Positions 34,112-43,545 of a stretch of 64,000 bases of DNA are shown in pieces. The notes beneath the pieces were generated by a model. It was not told the DNA's origin and ran no database searches. It saw nothing but the letters and a program-made list of their open reading frames with translations. The DNA comes from Ruminococcus sp. NK3A76 (GTDB lineage: Bacteria > Bacillota > Clostridia > Oscillospirales > Ruminococcaceae): NCBI RefSeq assembly GCF_000686125.1, contig NZ_JMMA01000002.1, forward strand, positions 3,224,001-3,288,000, read 5' to 3'. The stretch's first letter is position 1, and each line of letters opens with the position of its first letter. The position numbers and the translations under genes were made by a program.

Positions 34112-34642
34112 ATGAACGATAATGAACTGCTTGAGCTTTTGCGCCGTGACCCCGAGCAGGGGTTAAATGAAACAGTCAAAAGCTACAGCGCATACGTCTT
34201 TGCTGTCTGCAAGGGCAGGCTGGGTGCTGTGTGCGATGAGCGTGATATGGAAGAAGCGGCAAGCGATATTTTTATAAAGCTCTACCGCTTCGGGCAAAAG
34301 AGGGGCTTTGAGAACATCACCGCCCTGCGCCCGCTGATACTTATAATAGCAAGACGGCACTGCACCGACCTTTTCAGGGCAAAGACAGGTGAGGCGGAGA
34401 CTGTTGATATAGACGCTCTCCCCGAATTTGCTGACAGCGCACCCGACAGCGAACGTACCGAGCTTTTAGAGCTTATCAAAGCCCTCGGCGAGCCTGACAG
34501 CAGGCTTGTGTGGCTGCGGTATTTCTACGGGCTCAGCTCAAAGGAGATATCAAAGGAAACAGGCGTACGCCCGAACACGGTGGATAAGCGCATAGCAAGG
34601 GCATTATCAAAACTCAGGAAAATGTTGGAGGAGGATATGTAA
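34112..34642 (+). CDS. ECF-type RNA polymerase sigma factor (first pair)
   Basis: 176 residues with region 2 (YAFVCKGRLG through DMEEAASDIFIKLYRFGQKRGF) and region 4 (LIKALGEPDSRLVWLRYFYGLSSKEISKETGVRPNTVDKRIARALSKLRKML). Region 3 is missing, as in ECF factors. GGTGAGGAAC precedes the ATG. The stop overlaps the next start (ATGTAATGG), so the anti-sigma-like partner is translated from the same mRNA. Target promoters are not visible from sequence. Confidence 0.92.
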   Translation: MNDNELLELLRRDPEQGLNETVKSYSAYVFAVCKGRLGAVCDERDMEEAASDIFIKLYRFGQKRGFENITALRPLILIIARRHCTDLFRAKTGEAETVDIDALPEFADSAPDSERTELLELIKALGEPDSRLVWLRYFYGLSSKEISKETGVRPNTVDKRIARALSKLRKMLEEDM

Positions 34643-35655
34643 TGGAAAAGCGTATAAACGAACTTTTTGACAGCCTTACCCCCGTTGAAGCCGCCCTTGC
34701 AGGTGATGAGTGCCGCATTGAGCGATGTGATGAGGATAGGGCAGAGCGCATACTTTCTCTGACGCAGAGAAAGGCAGGGATAACTATGACAGAGACAACA
34801 AACACACAGAAAAAGCGCAGACGCATAAAGCGCACTACATTTATAGCAATAGCGGCAGCGGCAGTGCTTACCTGCACGGCTGCGGCGGCTGCTGTACTGC
34901 CACGAGAAAGAGTGATAGAAAATGTATTTGGCGAAGACGCTGTCAACGAGCTGACAGAAAAAGGCATTATAGTAAACAAAGCTACAGTGACAGAGCATTT
35001 TACATTCACAGTAATTGCGGCATACGCCACAGACCGCAATGCAAGGATAATAATGACCCTTGAGGGAACAGACAACACAGGGCGTGATTTTATCAAGGAA
35101 CACAGTAATGGGGACATCTGTGCCGAGATGATTGCCCTTGATGAATACAGCATTTCAGAATTCGGGCACAGCGAGAGAATGAACTATGACGAGCAAACGG
35201 GTTGCCTGATGATAGATATGCAGATAGCAGCAAAGCCTTTGGAGGGCAGCTCTTACAAATTCATTCTTACTCGTGAGGGCGACAACATTGGCATACCTAT
35301 AATAAAGGAATATCTATCGTCAATAAAGCGGTTGGCGGCTATTGATTTTACGATAAGGCAAAACACCGAACCGATAAGATTCATATGCAAAGATCTCCCT
35401 GATATTTCGCTATGCGACTATGAGATATTTACAAGCCCCCTTGCGCCGTATGATTTCAGGCTGCTTGACGGCTGCGGCGAGAAGAGCGTGCTGACCTTTA
35501 TATATAAAGACAAGACCCGCAAGACCCTTGACCTTTCGCAAACAGAAAAAAGCATGACAAGAGGGGTGATATTCAAAGGCACAACTATCGACTCCGAAAA
35601 GGTCGAAAAGATAATCATAGGCGGCGGCAAATACACCTACACCCGTGCAGAATAA
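34642..35655 (+). CDS. Putative membrane anti-sigma factor (first pair)
   Basis: 337 residues. The N-terminal 65 residues are cytosolic and charged and would bind the sigma factor; one membrane helix (FIAIAAAAVLTCTAAAAAVL) follows near 68-88; and the rest is extracytoplasmic and beta-rich with few motifs (IIVNKATVTEHFTFTVIAAYATDRNARIIMTLEGTD resembles DUF4179-like sensor domains). Immediate overlap with the sigma gene supports a cognate role. No catalytic motif is seen. The gene ends at a terminator (35669-35692). Confidence 0.72.
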   Translation: MEKRINELFDSLTPVEAALAGDECRIERCDEDRAERILSLTQRKAGITMTETTNTQKKRRRIKRTTFIAIAAAAVLTCTAAAAAVLPRERVIENVFGEDAVNELTEKGIIVNKATVTEHFTFTVIAAYATDRNARIIMTLEGTDNTGRDFIKEHSNGDICAEMIALDEYSISEFGHSERMNYDEQTGCLMIDMQIAAKPLEGSSYKFILTREGDNIGIPIIKEYLSSIKRLAAIDFTIRQNTEPIRFICKDLPDISLCDYEIFTSPLAPYDFRLLDGCGEKSVLTFIYKDKTRKTLDLSQTEKSMTRGVIFKGTTIDSEKVEKIIIGGGKYTYTRAE

Positions 35656-35668
35656 AAGATAGCATAAA

Positions 35669-35698
35669 AAAGGCGGCAGCAATGCCGTCTTTCCTTTT
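35669..35698 (+). terminator. Terminator after the first sigma/anti-sigma pair
   Basis: AAAGGCGGCA (35669-35678) pairs with TGCCGTCTTT (35683-35692, one G-U), followed by CCTTTTT. Confidence 0.75.
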
Positions 35699-35722
35699 TA
35701 CAAATAATATGTTATAATATAA

Positions 35723-35894
35723 GGCAACACCGCACAAAGACCGCCTGAAGGCTTTGTACGCAACTTACTTGCATCTTTTCCGTCATATTACACATTTTTT
35801 CCTTGAAATACGGTAGTATTCCTTCGGAAAATCTGTGCAATCTGACGAAAAAGCTGACTGCGCAATTTGCGCACAATCTTCGTGCGGTGTTGCC
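35723..35894 (+). repeat. 172-bp MITE-like element, copy A
   Basis: Begins GGCAACACCGCACAAAG and ends with the inverted GTGCGGTGTTGCC. It is flanked on both sides by ATAA (35719-35722 and 35895-35898), a 4-bp direct repeat. All 172 bases match copy B at 62010-62181. It carries no gene; the reading frames through it are the same in both copies because the DNA is the same. It lies 128 bp ahead of the second sigma factor start and may affect its promoter. Confidence 0.88.
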
Positions 35895-36022
35895 ATAATA
35901 CAGAAAAAATTTCACACCCCCTGCAAGGATGCGGGCGGGTGATGCGTGTTATAAGTGAAAGGCAAAAAAGCGGCGCAGGCGGAGCGCTGGCAGATGCTTT
36001 TTTGAAGGAAGCAGGTAGGGAT

Positions 36023-36517
36023 ATGACGGAAAAGGAATTTATATCCTGCTATAATGAATATTTTGATATGGTGTGGAGGATATGCTATGTCGAGCTCTCG
36101 GGCAGGCGGCATGATGTTGAGGACGCTGTGTCTGACTCGTTTTTGAAGCTCTACAAGAGCTACTCGGGCAGCGTGAATGACAGAGAGCGGCTCAAAGCCT
36201 GGCTGATTGTCACCACGCAGAACACCTGCCGCTCGATGCTGCGGCTGGCGTACAGGCGTGTGATAAGCCTTGATGAGCACATAGCAGCCGCAGGCGAGCC
36301 GGCAGCCCCCGAGCAGGGCGGCGAGCTTGCAGAAGCGCTCTCGCACATGGGAGACACCGAGCGCAGCGTGATGATGCTCTACTACTATTTCGGGTATTCG
36401 GCAGCAGAGATATCGCAGATGCTTGATATGAAGGAGGGTACGGTCTATTCGACCCTCAGCCGTGGCAGAAAAAGGCTTGCGGCACTTTTGAAAGGAGGAG
36501 AGGACGATGCAGGATAA
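36023..36517 (+). CDS. ECF-type RNA polymerase sigma factor (second pair)
   Basis: 164 residues from the ATG at 36023, with AGGTAGGG upstream and homology starting at TEKEFISCYNEYFDMVWRI; the frame is open further upstream, through an ATG at 35942 and into the MITE copy, but that part has no family resemblance. Region 2 reads HDVEDAVSDSFLKLYKSYSG, and region 4 reads DTERSVMMLYYYFGYSAAEISQMLDMKEGTVYSTLSRGRKRLAALL. The stop overlaps the start of the membrane partner gene. Confidence 0.9.
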   Translation: MTEKEFISCYNEYFDMVWRICYVELSGRRHDVEDAVSDSFLKLYKSYSGSVNDRERLKAWLIVTTQNTCRSMLRLAYRRVISLDEHIAAAGEPAAPEQGGELAEALSHMGDTERSVMMLYYYFGYSAAEISQMLDMKEGTVYSTLSRGRKRLAALLKGGEDDAG

Positions 36518-38303
36518 GGAGATGTATAAGCTCTTTTCATCGCTTGATCTTATAACACCCCCTGCAGGCGTCAGGGAGCGGCTGCTCAGCGAGCGTATAC
36601 TAAAGAAAAAAGAAACGCCCGTGAATGATGCAGCCAACGACAATTCGGTGTTTTCGATAATTGAGGACAAAAGATCAGATATAGCCCCACCGGCGGCGGA
36701 GAAAGAAACAGAGACCCTTTCGCCGTCAGGTGAGGCAGACAAGCCGGAGTCTCCTGCAATAGTCAGACGGCCGAAGACATTTATGTATATCGGCGCTGCG
36801 GCGGCGTGCATAGCCGTGATAGTTCTCGGCGCATTCGCAGTGAGCATATTCAACAAGGGCAGGCTCACCTCCGGTACAGAGAGCAGCATTGACAGGACAG
36901 AGCAGATATTCACAAGCGCCAAGAGTATGTATACTATGCTTGGCAGTGAAGTCTTCGGCACTGATGAAGCAAAGGCCGACGGTGCAGACAGCATACACCA
37001 GCTTGATTACGAGAACTTTCTTATGATAAATACAGACGGTGCGGCTATCATCGACCGTTCAGGCAATGTCAAGGCAACGTCAACGAGATTCAGGGAGGAG
37101 ACCTTCCTCACAAAGACCGAAAAAAAGATATACACATACTCCAAGGACAACAGTCTCAGCGGCGGCCGCTCGGGCGAGCTTTGCATATTTGCATATGACA
37201 TCAAAACGCTTGTCCTCAGAGAGGAGAATTTCTGCATAAACGCCGATAACGCACAGATAGGCGCCTTTACTCTTGTGCCGGAGGATCAGGCCAATCTTCG
37301 CAACGACCCTTCTGAGGAAAATAATGAACAGCCGGTATTCGGCGAGACACTTATCTATACCATAGTCACTCAGAATGAAGACGGCAGCAGCGAGAGCACG
37401 ATATACCGTCAGCCGTTGGGCGGAGAAGCCAAGGCGCTGTATTCCTTCAAGAACAAGATGGGTGCTAAGAGCAAGATCAGCGTAGAGGGGCTGTATACCA
37501 AAAATGCTGTTAATATGTATGTTTACGATGTGTTTGTTGTATACAGCGAGACGAGCGAGGACACCTATGCCGGCATTTTAGGCGACAACGGCAAACTGTA
37601 CAACAAGAGCTACAGTATAATGGCACTTGATCTCAAAGGAAAAAAAGAGGCTGTGACAGCCAAGCTCTTTGATGAGTGTGAGCAGATAAAGGAGAGCACA
37701 TTTGAGAAAAACTACTCGGTCACAGCAGAATCCCCATGGACTGACATAATGATAATCAACAAAAGCACCGGCGTGGTAACAGCCACACTGTTGTATGACG
37801 AAAGCGAGGAAGATCACGTTGATAACACGCCTGACAAGCCAGACAGATCTATTGCAGTCGGAAAGAGCATCTACGCAATACCCCCGGCGGAGGATAATGC
37901 AGGCTCATCAAAATATACTATGACAACAGTGGAGAGCTTCTTCTGGTCGGGACAATTTTACTACACTGATGAGTCCGGCAATTGGTATTATGATACTGAG
38001 GTGGCCAACGACTCGTCACTTGGCAGCAAGGATCTCGAACAGCACAGAGATGAGTTCAGAAGCATAGCTACTATCATTGCAAGAGTGGATTATGACAGTG
38101 ACGGCAAGCTGATAGGCACGACCTTTGCACTCACAAATACAGGTGAGAAGATAGATATGACCTGCAAGGCAGACGGCGTGGCTGTAAATATCGAAAACGG
38201 CAGAGCGCTGTTCTGCGGAGAGAGATACAGCGAAGACGGGGCGACTGAGCAGTATATCCTCCACACCCCGGATACTGTGCAGAAGGTGACATTCACCAGA
38301 TAG
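36507..38303 (+). CDS. Putative membrane anti-sigma factor with large extracellular domain (second pair)
   Basis: 598 residues. The cytosolic N-terminus (1-90) contains YKLFSSLDLITPPAGVRERLLSERI, a short helical segment like anti-sigma partners, then an acidic linker, one membrane helix (TFMYIGAAAACIAVIVLGAFAVSIF, about 91-115) and a long extracytoplasmic beta-rich region. That region has repeated KIYTYSKDN-, YKQPLGGEAK- and SIAVGKSIYAIPP-type strands compatible with a beta-propeller, but I do not recognise a family. It overlaps the sigma gene by 11 bp. The outer domain would be the signal sensor. Confidence 0.7.
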   Translation: MQDKEMYKLFSSLDLITPPAGVRERLLSERILKKKETPVNDAANDNSVFSIIEDKRSDIAPPAAEKETETLSPSGEADKPESPAIVRRPKTFMYIGAAAACIAVIVLGAFAVSIFNKGRLTSGTESSIDRTEQIFTSAKSMYTMLGSEVFGTDEAKADGADSIHQLDYENFLMINTDGAAIIDRSGNVKATSTRFREETFLTKTEKKIYTYSKDNSLSGGRSGELCIFAYDIKTLVLREENFCINADNAQIGAFTLVPEDQANLRNDPSEENNEQPVFGETLIYTIVTQNEDGSSESTIYRQPLGGEAKALYSFKNKMGAKSKISVEGLYTKNAVNMYVYDVFVVYSETSEDTYAGILGDNGKLYNKSYSIMALDLKGKKEAVTAKLFDECEQIKESTFEKNYSVTAESPWTDIMIINKSTGVVTATLLYDESEEDHVDNTPDKPDRSIAVGKSIYAIPPAEDNAGSSKYTMTTVESFFWSGQFYYTDESGNWYYDTEVANDSSLGSKDLEQHRDEFRSIATIIARVDYDSDGKLIGTTFALTNTGEKIDMTCKADGVAVNIENGRALFCGERYSEDGATEQYILHTPDTVQKVTFTR

Positions 38304-38362
38304 CATACAAGCGACGATAAGCGCAGCGCCTCTGAGATCTTTTCCATATCCCTATCAATAGT

Positions 38363-38400
38363 AAAGGCACTTATGTCTTCATCAGGACATAAGTGCCTTT
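38363..38400. terminator. Bidirectional terminator
   Basis: AAAGGCACTTATGTC (38363-38377) pairs with GACATAAGTGCCTTT (38386-38400), then TGCTTTTTTT-like sequence. It serves the plus-strand anti-sigma gene and the minus-strand zinc-ribbon gene that stops at 38408. Confidence 0.85.
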
Positions 38401-38407
38401 GCTTTTT

Positions 38408-39199
38408 TTATTGCTGCTGCGAGCTGCTCTCAGAGTTGTTGGTGCCGCCCTTTGACATCTCATCCTCGGTAAAGGGTATCTCGGCAGCCTTGAGATAGAA
38501 TATCTTGTATCCGCCCGGCTCGCTTGAAACGTATATCGTCAGGTCGGCAGTCTCGGTCTTCTTGCTGCCCGAGAACGTCACCTCGGCATCGACCATGTAG
38601 GGCTTTTTGGGCGAGTCTATGCCGGCTTCTGAGCCTATCTTCTTTGCATCGTCATCGCTCAGCTTCTTGGGGTCTGAGAGCTCGGCCTTTATCGTGAAGC
38701 CCTCGCCGTAGCGGTCTTCAAGGTCCTTGCAGTAGTAGTCGCTCATGTAGTTGTCCTTGGTGGCGCCGAGCACGGCTATGTCTTCTTCATACTGCTTTCT
38801 CACATCAGGGTGGAGCGAGTTCGCAAAGCCTGCGTAATCCTTCTCCTCTATCGCCTTGAAGTAGGCCTCTATCGGTGCGGTCTTGCTTGTGAGCGATATG
38901 GTGCCAGTCGCAAAAAGACTTATCACAACGATGACCGCCAGCACGCCAAAAACTGCGAGCACTGCTCCCTTGCTCGCCTTGACCTTCTTTTTGTTCCTGT
39001 TTACGCTTATCTTCTTTTTCTTAAGCTCGGCGTAGTAGGCCTCCTTTTCCTCGGGGGTCATGAACCTTACAGGCTTTGCGCCGTCCTTTTTCATCTTTTC
39101 GAGCGCCTTTGAAGTGACGTCAGGCTTGCCGTAGCCGCACTTGTCGCAGTATTCGCCCTTGTATTCAGCCCCGCAGGACTTGCATATCCTTGTTGCCAT
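38408..39199 (-). CDS. Zinc-ribbon membrane protein of unknown function
   Basis: 263 residues. The N-terminus ICKSCGAEYKGEYCDKCGYG is a four-cysteine zinc ribbon, a basic cytosolic stretch follows (KKKKISVNRNKKKVKASK), then one membrane helix (GAVLAVFGVLAVIVVISLFATG) and an extracytoplasmic domain (about 105-245) with two-strand patterns of the DUF4878-like/NTF2-like kind (FKAIEEKDYAGFANSLHPDVRKQYEED). The C-terminus is Ser/Gln-rich. The zinc-ribbon plus TM layout is common in Clostridia, and its role is unknown. It has its own consensus promoter. Confidence 0.75.
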   Translation of the reverse strand: MATRICKSCGAEYKGEYCDKCGYGKPDVTSKALEKMKKDGAKPVRFMTPEEKEAYYAELKKKKISVNRNKKKVKASKGAVLAVFGVLAVIVVISLFATGTISLTSKTAPIEAYFKAIEEKDYAGFANSLHPDVRKQYEEDIAVLGATKDNYMSDYYCKDLEDRYGEGFTIKAELSDPKKLSDDDAKKIGSEAGIDSPKKPYMVDAEVTFSGSKKTETADLTIYVSSEPGGYKIFYLKAAEIPFTEDEMSKGGTNNSESSSQQQ

Positions 39200-39248
39200 A
39201 GCTTTTTCTTGCCTCTCTTAATAATAGCGTGTTATCTTATGTGGAATA

Positions 39249-39277
39249 ATTATATCACAATATTACAGGGTTGTCAA
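39249..39277 (-). promoter_or_regulatory. Consensus promoter of the zinc-ribbon gene
   Basis: Minus strand TTGACA (39272-39277) and TATAAT (39249-39254), spacer 17 bp. The divergent adaptor gene at 39427 has TATAAT-like boxes around 39370-39380, but I see no convincing -35 for it. Confidence 0.85.
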
Positions 39278-39426
39278 TTACGTCGGGCTGTGCCGCTTTA
39301 TCGGATATGTAAAAAATCATGCCGCAATTTTGTAGTTTTTTATATAGAAAAAGTCTTGCCGGTATGATATAATATATAATGTATAAGTATGGACACCCAT
39401 AAACGATATAATGAGGTTATTAAAAT

Positions 39427-40482
39427 ATGAAACTATATTCTTTAAAGAAAGCAACGGCTGCCATGGCGGCGGCAGTGCTTTGTGCCGCACTTTCGGGGTG
39501 CTATTTCCTGCCCGATGAGGAGGAGGTGCTCGCAGCGCCCTCTGTCAAGACCTCCGATGTAAAATACACAACTATAAAGGTCGAGCGCAAGACGCTTGAA
39601 AAGAAGGTCATCTGCTCGGGCACAGTGTCGAGCGAGAACCAGTATTCCCAGTCGTATGCCGACAACAGCGGTGTTATAAAGAAATTCTACGTCAATACCG
39701 GCGATACGGTCAAAAAGGGCGACAAGATATGCTCACTTGACACCACCGACATCGACTACGAGATAGCCGAGCAGGAGCTTTATCTTAAGCGTGCCAAGCT
39801 CGACACACAGGTCATAGTTCAGAACAAGGGCACTCAGGCCGAGATAGACCGCTCGGGCGTTGAGGAGGAGCTTATACAGAAAAAGCTCGACAAGCTCTAC
39901 GCTCTGAAAGAGGGCGCTACCCTTAAAGCCGAGGCTGACGGCACTATAACCTACCTTACCTCGCTGCGTGCAGGCGACAGTATAGATACAGGCACGACTG
40001 TCTGCACGATACTCGACACAGATGCGCTGTTTATCGAGATAAAGCCCAAGAGCGGTGACACCAAGTATTTCAAGATGGACCAGAAGGTCGCTATCCGTGT
40101 GGGCGAGGAGGAATATCAGGGCAAGGTGTTCATGATACCCTCTGAGCTTACAAAGTACAGGGAAGAACAGAAAAAGTCAAAGGAAAAGATAGAGGACGGC
40201 ATAAACTATCAGGCAGATGCAGTGTATGTGCGCTTTGCAGACAAGAAGTCTTCTGCCTCGGCAGTCGGCCAGCTCGCAGACGTGACGCTTCTGCTTGACA
40301 AGACAGAGAATGCTATCGTCATCTCCAACAACCTTATCAAGAAGGTGGACGGTGAGCAGGTGGTCTATGTGCTCAAGGACGGCGAGAAGGTCGCAGTCAC
40401 GGTCGAGGTGGGCTTGCAGACAGGCTCGCAGGCTGAGATAGTTTCAGGCCTCAGCGAGGGCGACGAAGTCATTATCAGATAA
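39427..40482 (+). CDS. HlyD/MacA-like efflux adaptor lipoprotein
   Basis: 351 residues. MKLYSLKKATAAMAAAVLCAALSGC is a lipoprotein signal with an L-S-G-C lipobox. The membrane-fusion layout follows: a first beta-barrel half (TIKVERKTLEKKVICSGTV), a lipoyl half (GVIKKFYVNTGDTVKKGDKICSLD), a helical hairpin, a second lipoyl half (LKAEADGTITYLTSLRAGDSIDTGT) and the membrane-proximal domain near the C-terminus (KVDGEQVVYVLKDGEKVAVTVEVGLQTGSQAEIVSGL). It works with an ABC permease, here the gene 18 bp downstream, to export peptides, lipids or drugs. No ATP-binding subunit is in the operon. Confidence 0.88.
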   Translation: MKLYSLKKATAAMAAAVLCAALSGCYFLPDEEEVLAAPSVKTSDVKYTTIKVERKTLEKKVICSGTVSSENQYSQSYADNSGVIKKFYVNTGDTVKKGDKICSLDTTDIDYEIAEQELYLKRAKLDTQVIVQNKGTQAEIDRSGVEEELIQKKLDKLYALKEGATLKAEADGTITYLTSLRAGDSIDTGTTVCTILDTDALFIEIKPKSGDTKYFKMDQKVAIRVGEEEYQGKVFMIPSELTKYREEQKKSKEKIEDGINYQADAVYVRFADKKSSASAVGQLADVTLLLDKTENAIVISNNLIKKVDGEQVVYVLKDGEKVAVTVEVGLQTGSQAEIVSGLSEGDEVIIR

Positions 40483-40500
40483 AAGGAAAGAAATACTGTT

Positions 40501-43458
40501 ATGTTTACATTGCTATTGCGTAAGATGCGCAACACCAAATGGATGGTGTTCTGCCTGCTGATAGGCTGCGTCATGGCGTGCGCTATGATGGCGACGATAC
40601 CTATTTACATGAATGCGTCGCTTCAGAGAATGCTCGTCAAGGACTTAGAGACTTTCCAGCAGACATACAATATATACCCCGGTATGTACAATACCAAATA
40701 CTCTATGAATATGAGTTTAAACGCCGAGGGTCAGCGCAAGCTGATAGAGGCCACCGAAAAGGCGGTCGATGACAGCTTTGCACAGCTTGGCGCCGAGGCG
40801 ACAAACAAGCGCTTTGTGAGCGATGATTACCTGTATGCCGCAAACTTCGCCACCGCCGGCGGCAGCGACACGGTCAAGCTGCACCTTGGCGCTATGAGCG
40901 GTCTTGCAGACAACGTGACTATCACGCAGGGGCGGATATTCACCCCCGGCAAGAACGAAAACGGCGCTTATGAGGTCATAGCCACCGAGCGTGCGATGAA
41001 AGTGACTGGCATAGCCGTCGGGCAGAGCTACGAGCTTGCCAATATCTTCGACCAGGAAAACGGCAGCATCAGGATAGAGGTCGTGGGCGTTTTCGAGCCA
41101 AAGGAGGGCTGCGAGGCCTACTGGGCTGAGGGGCTCGACAACTACGTCAGCTCTGTGCTGACCGACTATGATACATACATGAGCGAGATGCTCGACACAG
41201 GGGCGCTGCATATCTCGCAGTATGTCAACAACTATGCTATCGACTACAACAAGCTCGATATGACAGGGCTCGACAGCTTTATAGAGAAGATAGACGAGCA
41301 GACCGAGGAATACAAAAAAGCCAAGGTGTCATTCTCGATGCCTGCAAAGGAGATAATCGAGGACTACGCCAAGCGTGCATCGCAGCTGCGGCTGGTGCTC
41401 TGGCTTTTGCAGATACCAATAATGCTGATGATACTTTTCTATCTGTTCATGGTGTCGCAGCTCAATGTCGAGCAGGAGAAAAACGAGATAGCCGTGTTCA
41501 AATCCCGTGGTGCATCAAGAGGGCAGGTCGTGCTCATGTATGCTCTCGAATCGCTGGTGATAGGCGTAGTGTCGGCACTTCTCGCACCCTTTGCAGGGCT
41601 GCTGCTCTGCCGCATACTCGGAGCATCGAACGGCTTCTTGGAGTTTGTCAACCGTTCATCTATCCCGGCAAGGCTTTCGTTTGAGGCGTTTGTATATTCA
41701 TTCATAGCATCGGCTGTGTTCTTTGCAACGACCATGCTGCCGATATTCCCGGCAACAAAGGAAACGATAGTCGGCCACAAGCAGTCAAAGGCCAAAAAGA
41801 GAAAGCTCTCTCTCTGGGAGAAGACAGGCCTTGACCTGATACTCCTCGGCGGCTCTTTGGCGTGGCTCTACTACTACAAGAGAGAGCAGGCACAGCTTCT
41901 GAGCGAAGGCGTCACCGACATCACGGCGACGGTTAACCCCATGCTCTTTGTGGCATCTACAGGCTTTATCTTAGGCTGCGGCCTGCTGATAATCAGGCTC
42001 TACCCGTTTGTGATAAGGCTGATAGCATTTGCAGGCAGGCGCTTCTGGCCGCCGTCTGTACACGTTTCACTCAACAACATAGGCCGCTCGTCAAACGGCA
42101 GGGAGAAGTTCCTTATACTTTTCCTTGTGCTGACGGTGTCGCTCGGGCTTTTCTTTGCAAACACCGCAAGAGCCCTCAACCGCTCTGCGACCGACCAGAT
42201 AAACTACGCTGCCGGTGCAGATGTAAGGCTCTCGGAGGAATGGAAGAGCAACCGTGTAAGCTCGACGAGCCAGGGTCAGTCGGCCGCATCATACGGCATG
42301 ACAGGCAACAACGGCGGCGAAGAGGAGGAAGAGGAGGTAGATGCATCTACCCTCAGCTACGAGGAGCCTGATTTCACACGCTTTGAGAAATTAGAGGGTG
42401 TCGAGGCTGCGGCAAGGGTGTTCAAAAAGGACAGCGTGACCCTTTCGTCAAGCAAGATGAAGGTGCCGAAAAAGACCACCTACAAGGACAATAATGAGCG
42501 CCGCAAGGAAGACTTCATGGAAATGAACGACACCTCGACCACAAACTCCGCCAAGGACGTAACTCTCATGACAGTCGAGCCGGGCGAGTTCTCGAAGGTG
42601 GTATGGACTTCCCCGAGGCTTTTCCCGACGCATATCAACAACTACTTGAACGCACTTTCCGATTACAATTCGGGCGTTATATTATCAAGCTCGTTCCGTG
42701 ACACCTACGGCCTTAAGCTCGGCGACACGCTTGAATGCAAGTGGGGCTCGAATGCTGAGTTTACGGTGACTGTGCTGGCGTTCGTTGACTGCTGGCCGTC
42801 GATACAGCCGTATGAAAAGACCGAGAGCGGCGAATACCGTGACTTTGCGATAATGAATTTTGACTATGTAAGGATAGCCACAAATGTAGAGCCCTACGAG
42901 GTATGGATAAAGCTCAAAGACGGCACAAAGACGGAGGATTTCTACACCGCACTTGAAAATGCAAAGATAAAATGCTCGACACTTGAAGTCGCAAGCCAGC
43001 AGATAATCCAGAAAAAGAATGACCCGATGCTCCAGGGCATGAACGGTGCTCTGACCTTAGGCTTTATCATCATAATGATAATGTGCATCATAGGCTTCCT
43101 TATCTACTGGATAATCTCGATACGCTCACGCACGCTGCAATTTGGCATACTGCGTGCTATGGGCATGAAATTCAGGGAGATAATCACCATGCTGCTGACC
43201 GAGCAGCTGCTCGTTTCCGGGGCAGCGATAGTGCTCTCGTTTATAGTCGGCTCGATAGCCAGCGAGCTGTTTGTGCCGCTGTTCCAGTCGTTCATGCAGA
43301 CAGGCGCTTACCCCGAGTTTGAGGTGATACCTGCAAGGAGCGACTATCTGAAGATATACGCAGCCCTCGGTGCAATGCTGCTGTTCTGCTTCATTGTTCT
43401 CGGCAGGCTTATATCCAACATCAACATCAGCAAGGCGCTCAAGCTGGGTGAAGACTAA
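40501..43458 (+). CDS. FtsX/MacB-like ABC transporter permease
   Basis: 985 residues. An N-terminal membrane helix (WMVFCLLIGCVMACAMMATIPIY) is followed by a large extracellular domain (about 45-300), a first FtsX membrane block (LRLVLWLLQIPIMLMILFYLFMVSQLNVEQEKNEIAVFKSRGASRGQV), a second extracellular domain (with an acidic EEEEEEVD stretch) and a second FtsX block (TLGFIIIMIMCIIGFLIYWIISIRSRTLQFGILRAMGMKFREI). It is of the two-block MacB/LolC-like type. The coupling-helix motifs are intact. No ATPase domain is fused and none is adjacent, so the transporter needs an ATPase encoded elsewhere. It ends with a terminator at 43473-43529. Confidence 0.87.
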   Translation: MFTLLLRKMRNTKWMVFCLLIGCVMACAMMATIPIYMNASLQRMLVKDLETFQQTYNIYPGMYNTKYSMNMSLNAEGQRKLIEATEKAVDDSFAQLGAEATNKRFVSDDYLYAANFATAGGSDTVKLHLGAMSGLADNVTITQGRIFTPGKNENGAYEVIATERAMKVTGIAVGQSYELANIFDQENGSIRIEVVGVFEPKEGCEAYWAEGLDNYVSSVLTDYDTYMSEMLDTGALHISQYVNNYAIDYNKLDMTGLDSFIEKIDEQTEEYKKAKVSFSMPAKEIIEDYAKRASQLRLVLWLLQIPIMLMILFYLFMVSQLNVEQEKNEIAVFKSRGASRGQVVLMYALESLVIGVVSALLAPFAGLLLCRILGASNGFLEFVNRSSIPARLSFEAFVYSFIASAVFFATTMLPIFPATKETIVGHKQSKAKKRKLSLWEKTGLDLILLGGSLAWLYYYKREQAQLLSEGVTDITATVNPMLFVASTGFILGCGLLIIRLYPFVIRLIAFAGRRFWPPSVHVSLNNIGRSSNGREKFLILFLVLTVSLGLFFANTARALNRSATDQINYAAGADVRLSEEWKSNRVSSTSQGQSAASYGMTGNNGGEEEEEEVDASTLSYEEPDFTRFEKLEGVEAAARVFKKDSVTLSSSKMKVPKKTTYKDNNERRKEDFMEMNDTSTTNSAKDVTLMTVEPGEFSKVVWTSPRLFPTHINNYLNALSDYNSGVILSSSFRDTYGLKLGDTLECKWGSNAEFTVTVLAFVDCWPSIQPYEKTESGEYRDFAIMNFDYVRIATNVEPYEVWIKLKDGTKTEDFYTALENAKIKCSTLEVASQQIIQKKNDPMLQGMNGALTLGFIIIMIMCIIGFLIYWIISIRSRTLQFGILRAMGMKFREIITMLLTEQLLVSGAAIVLSFIVGSIASELFVPLFQSFMQTGAYPEFEVIPARSDYLKIYAALGAMLLFCFIVLGRLISNINISKALKLGED

Positions 43459-43472
43459 AAGAATAAAGAATA

Positions 43473-43537
43473 AAGGTATCGACTTGTGGCCGATGGTATT
43501 TTAAATATCATCGGAGCAGCCGATACCTTATTTTTTT
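43473..43537. terminator. Terminator between the permease and the recombinase-spoVT fusion
   Basis: AAGGTATCG (43473-43481) pairs with CGATACCTT (43521-43529), with an inner CCGATG/CATCGG pairing. A T-run (43531-43537) follows on the plus strand; on the minus strand TATTCTTTATTC follows, so it can serve both directions. Confidence 0.85.
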
Positions 43538-43545
43538 ATTTCCCC

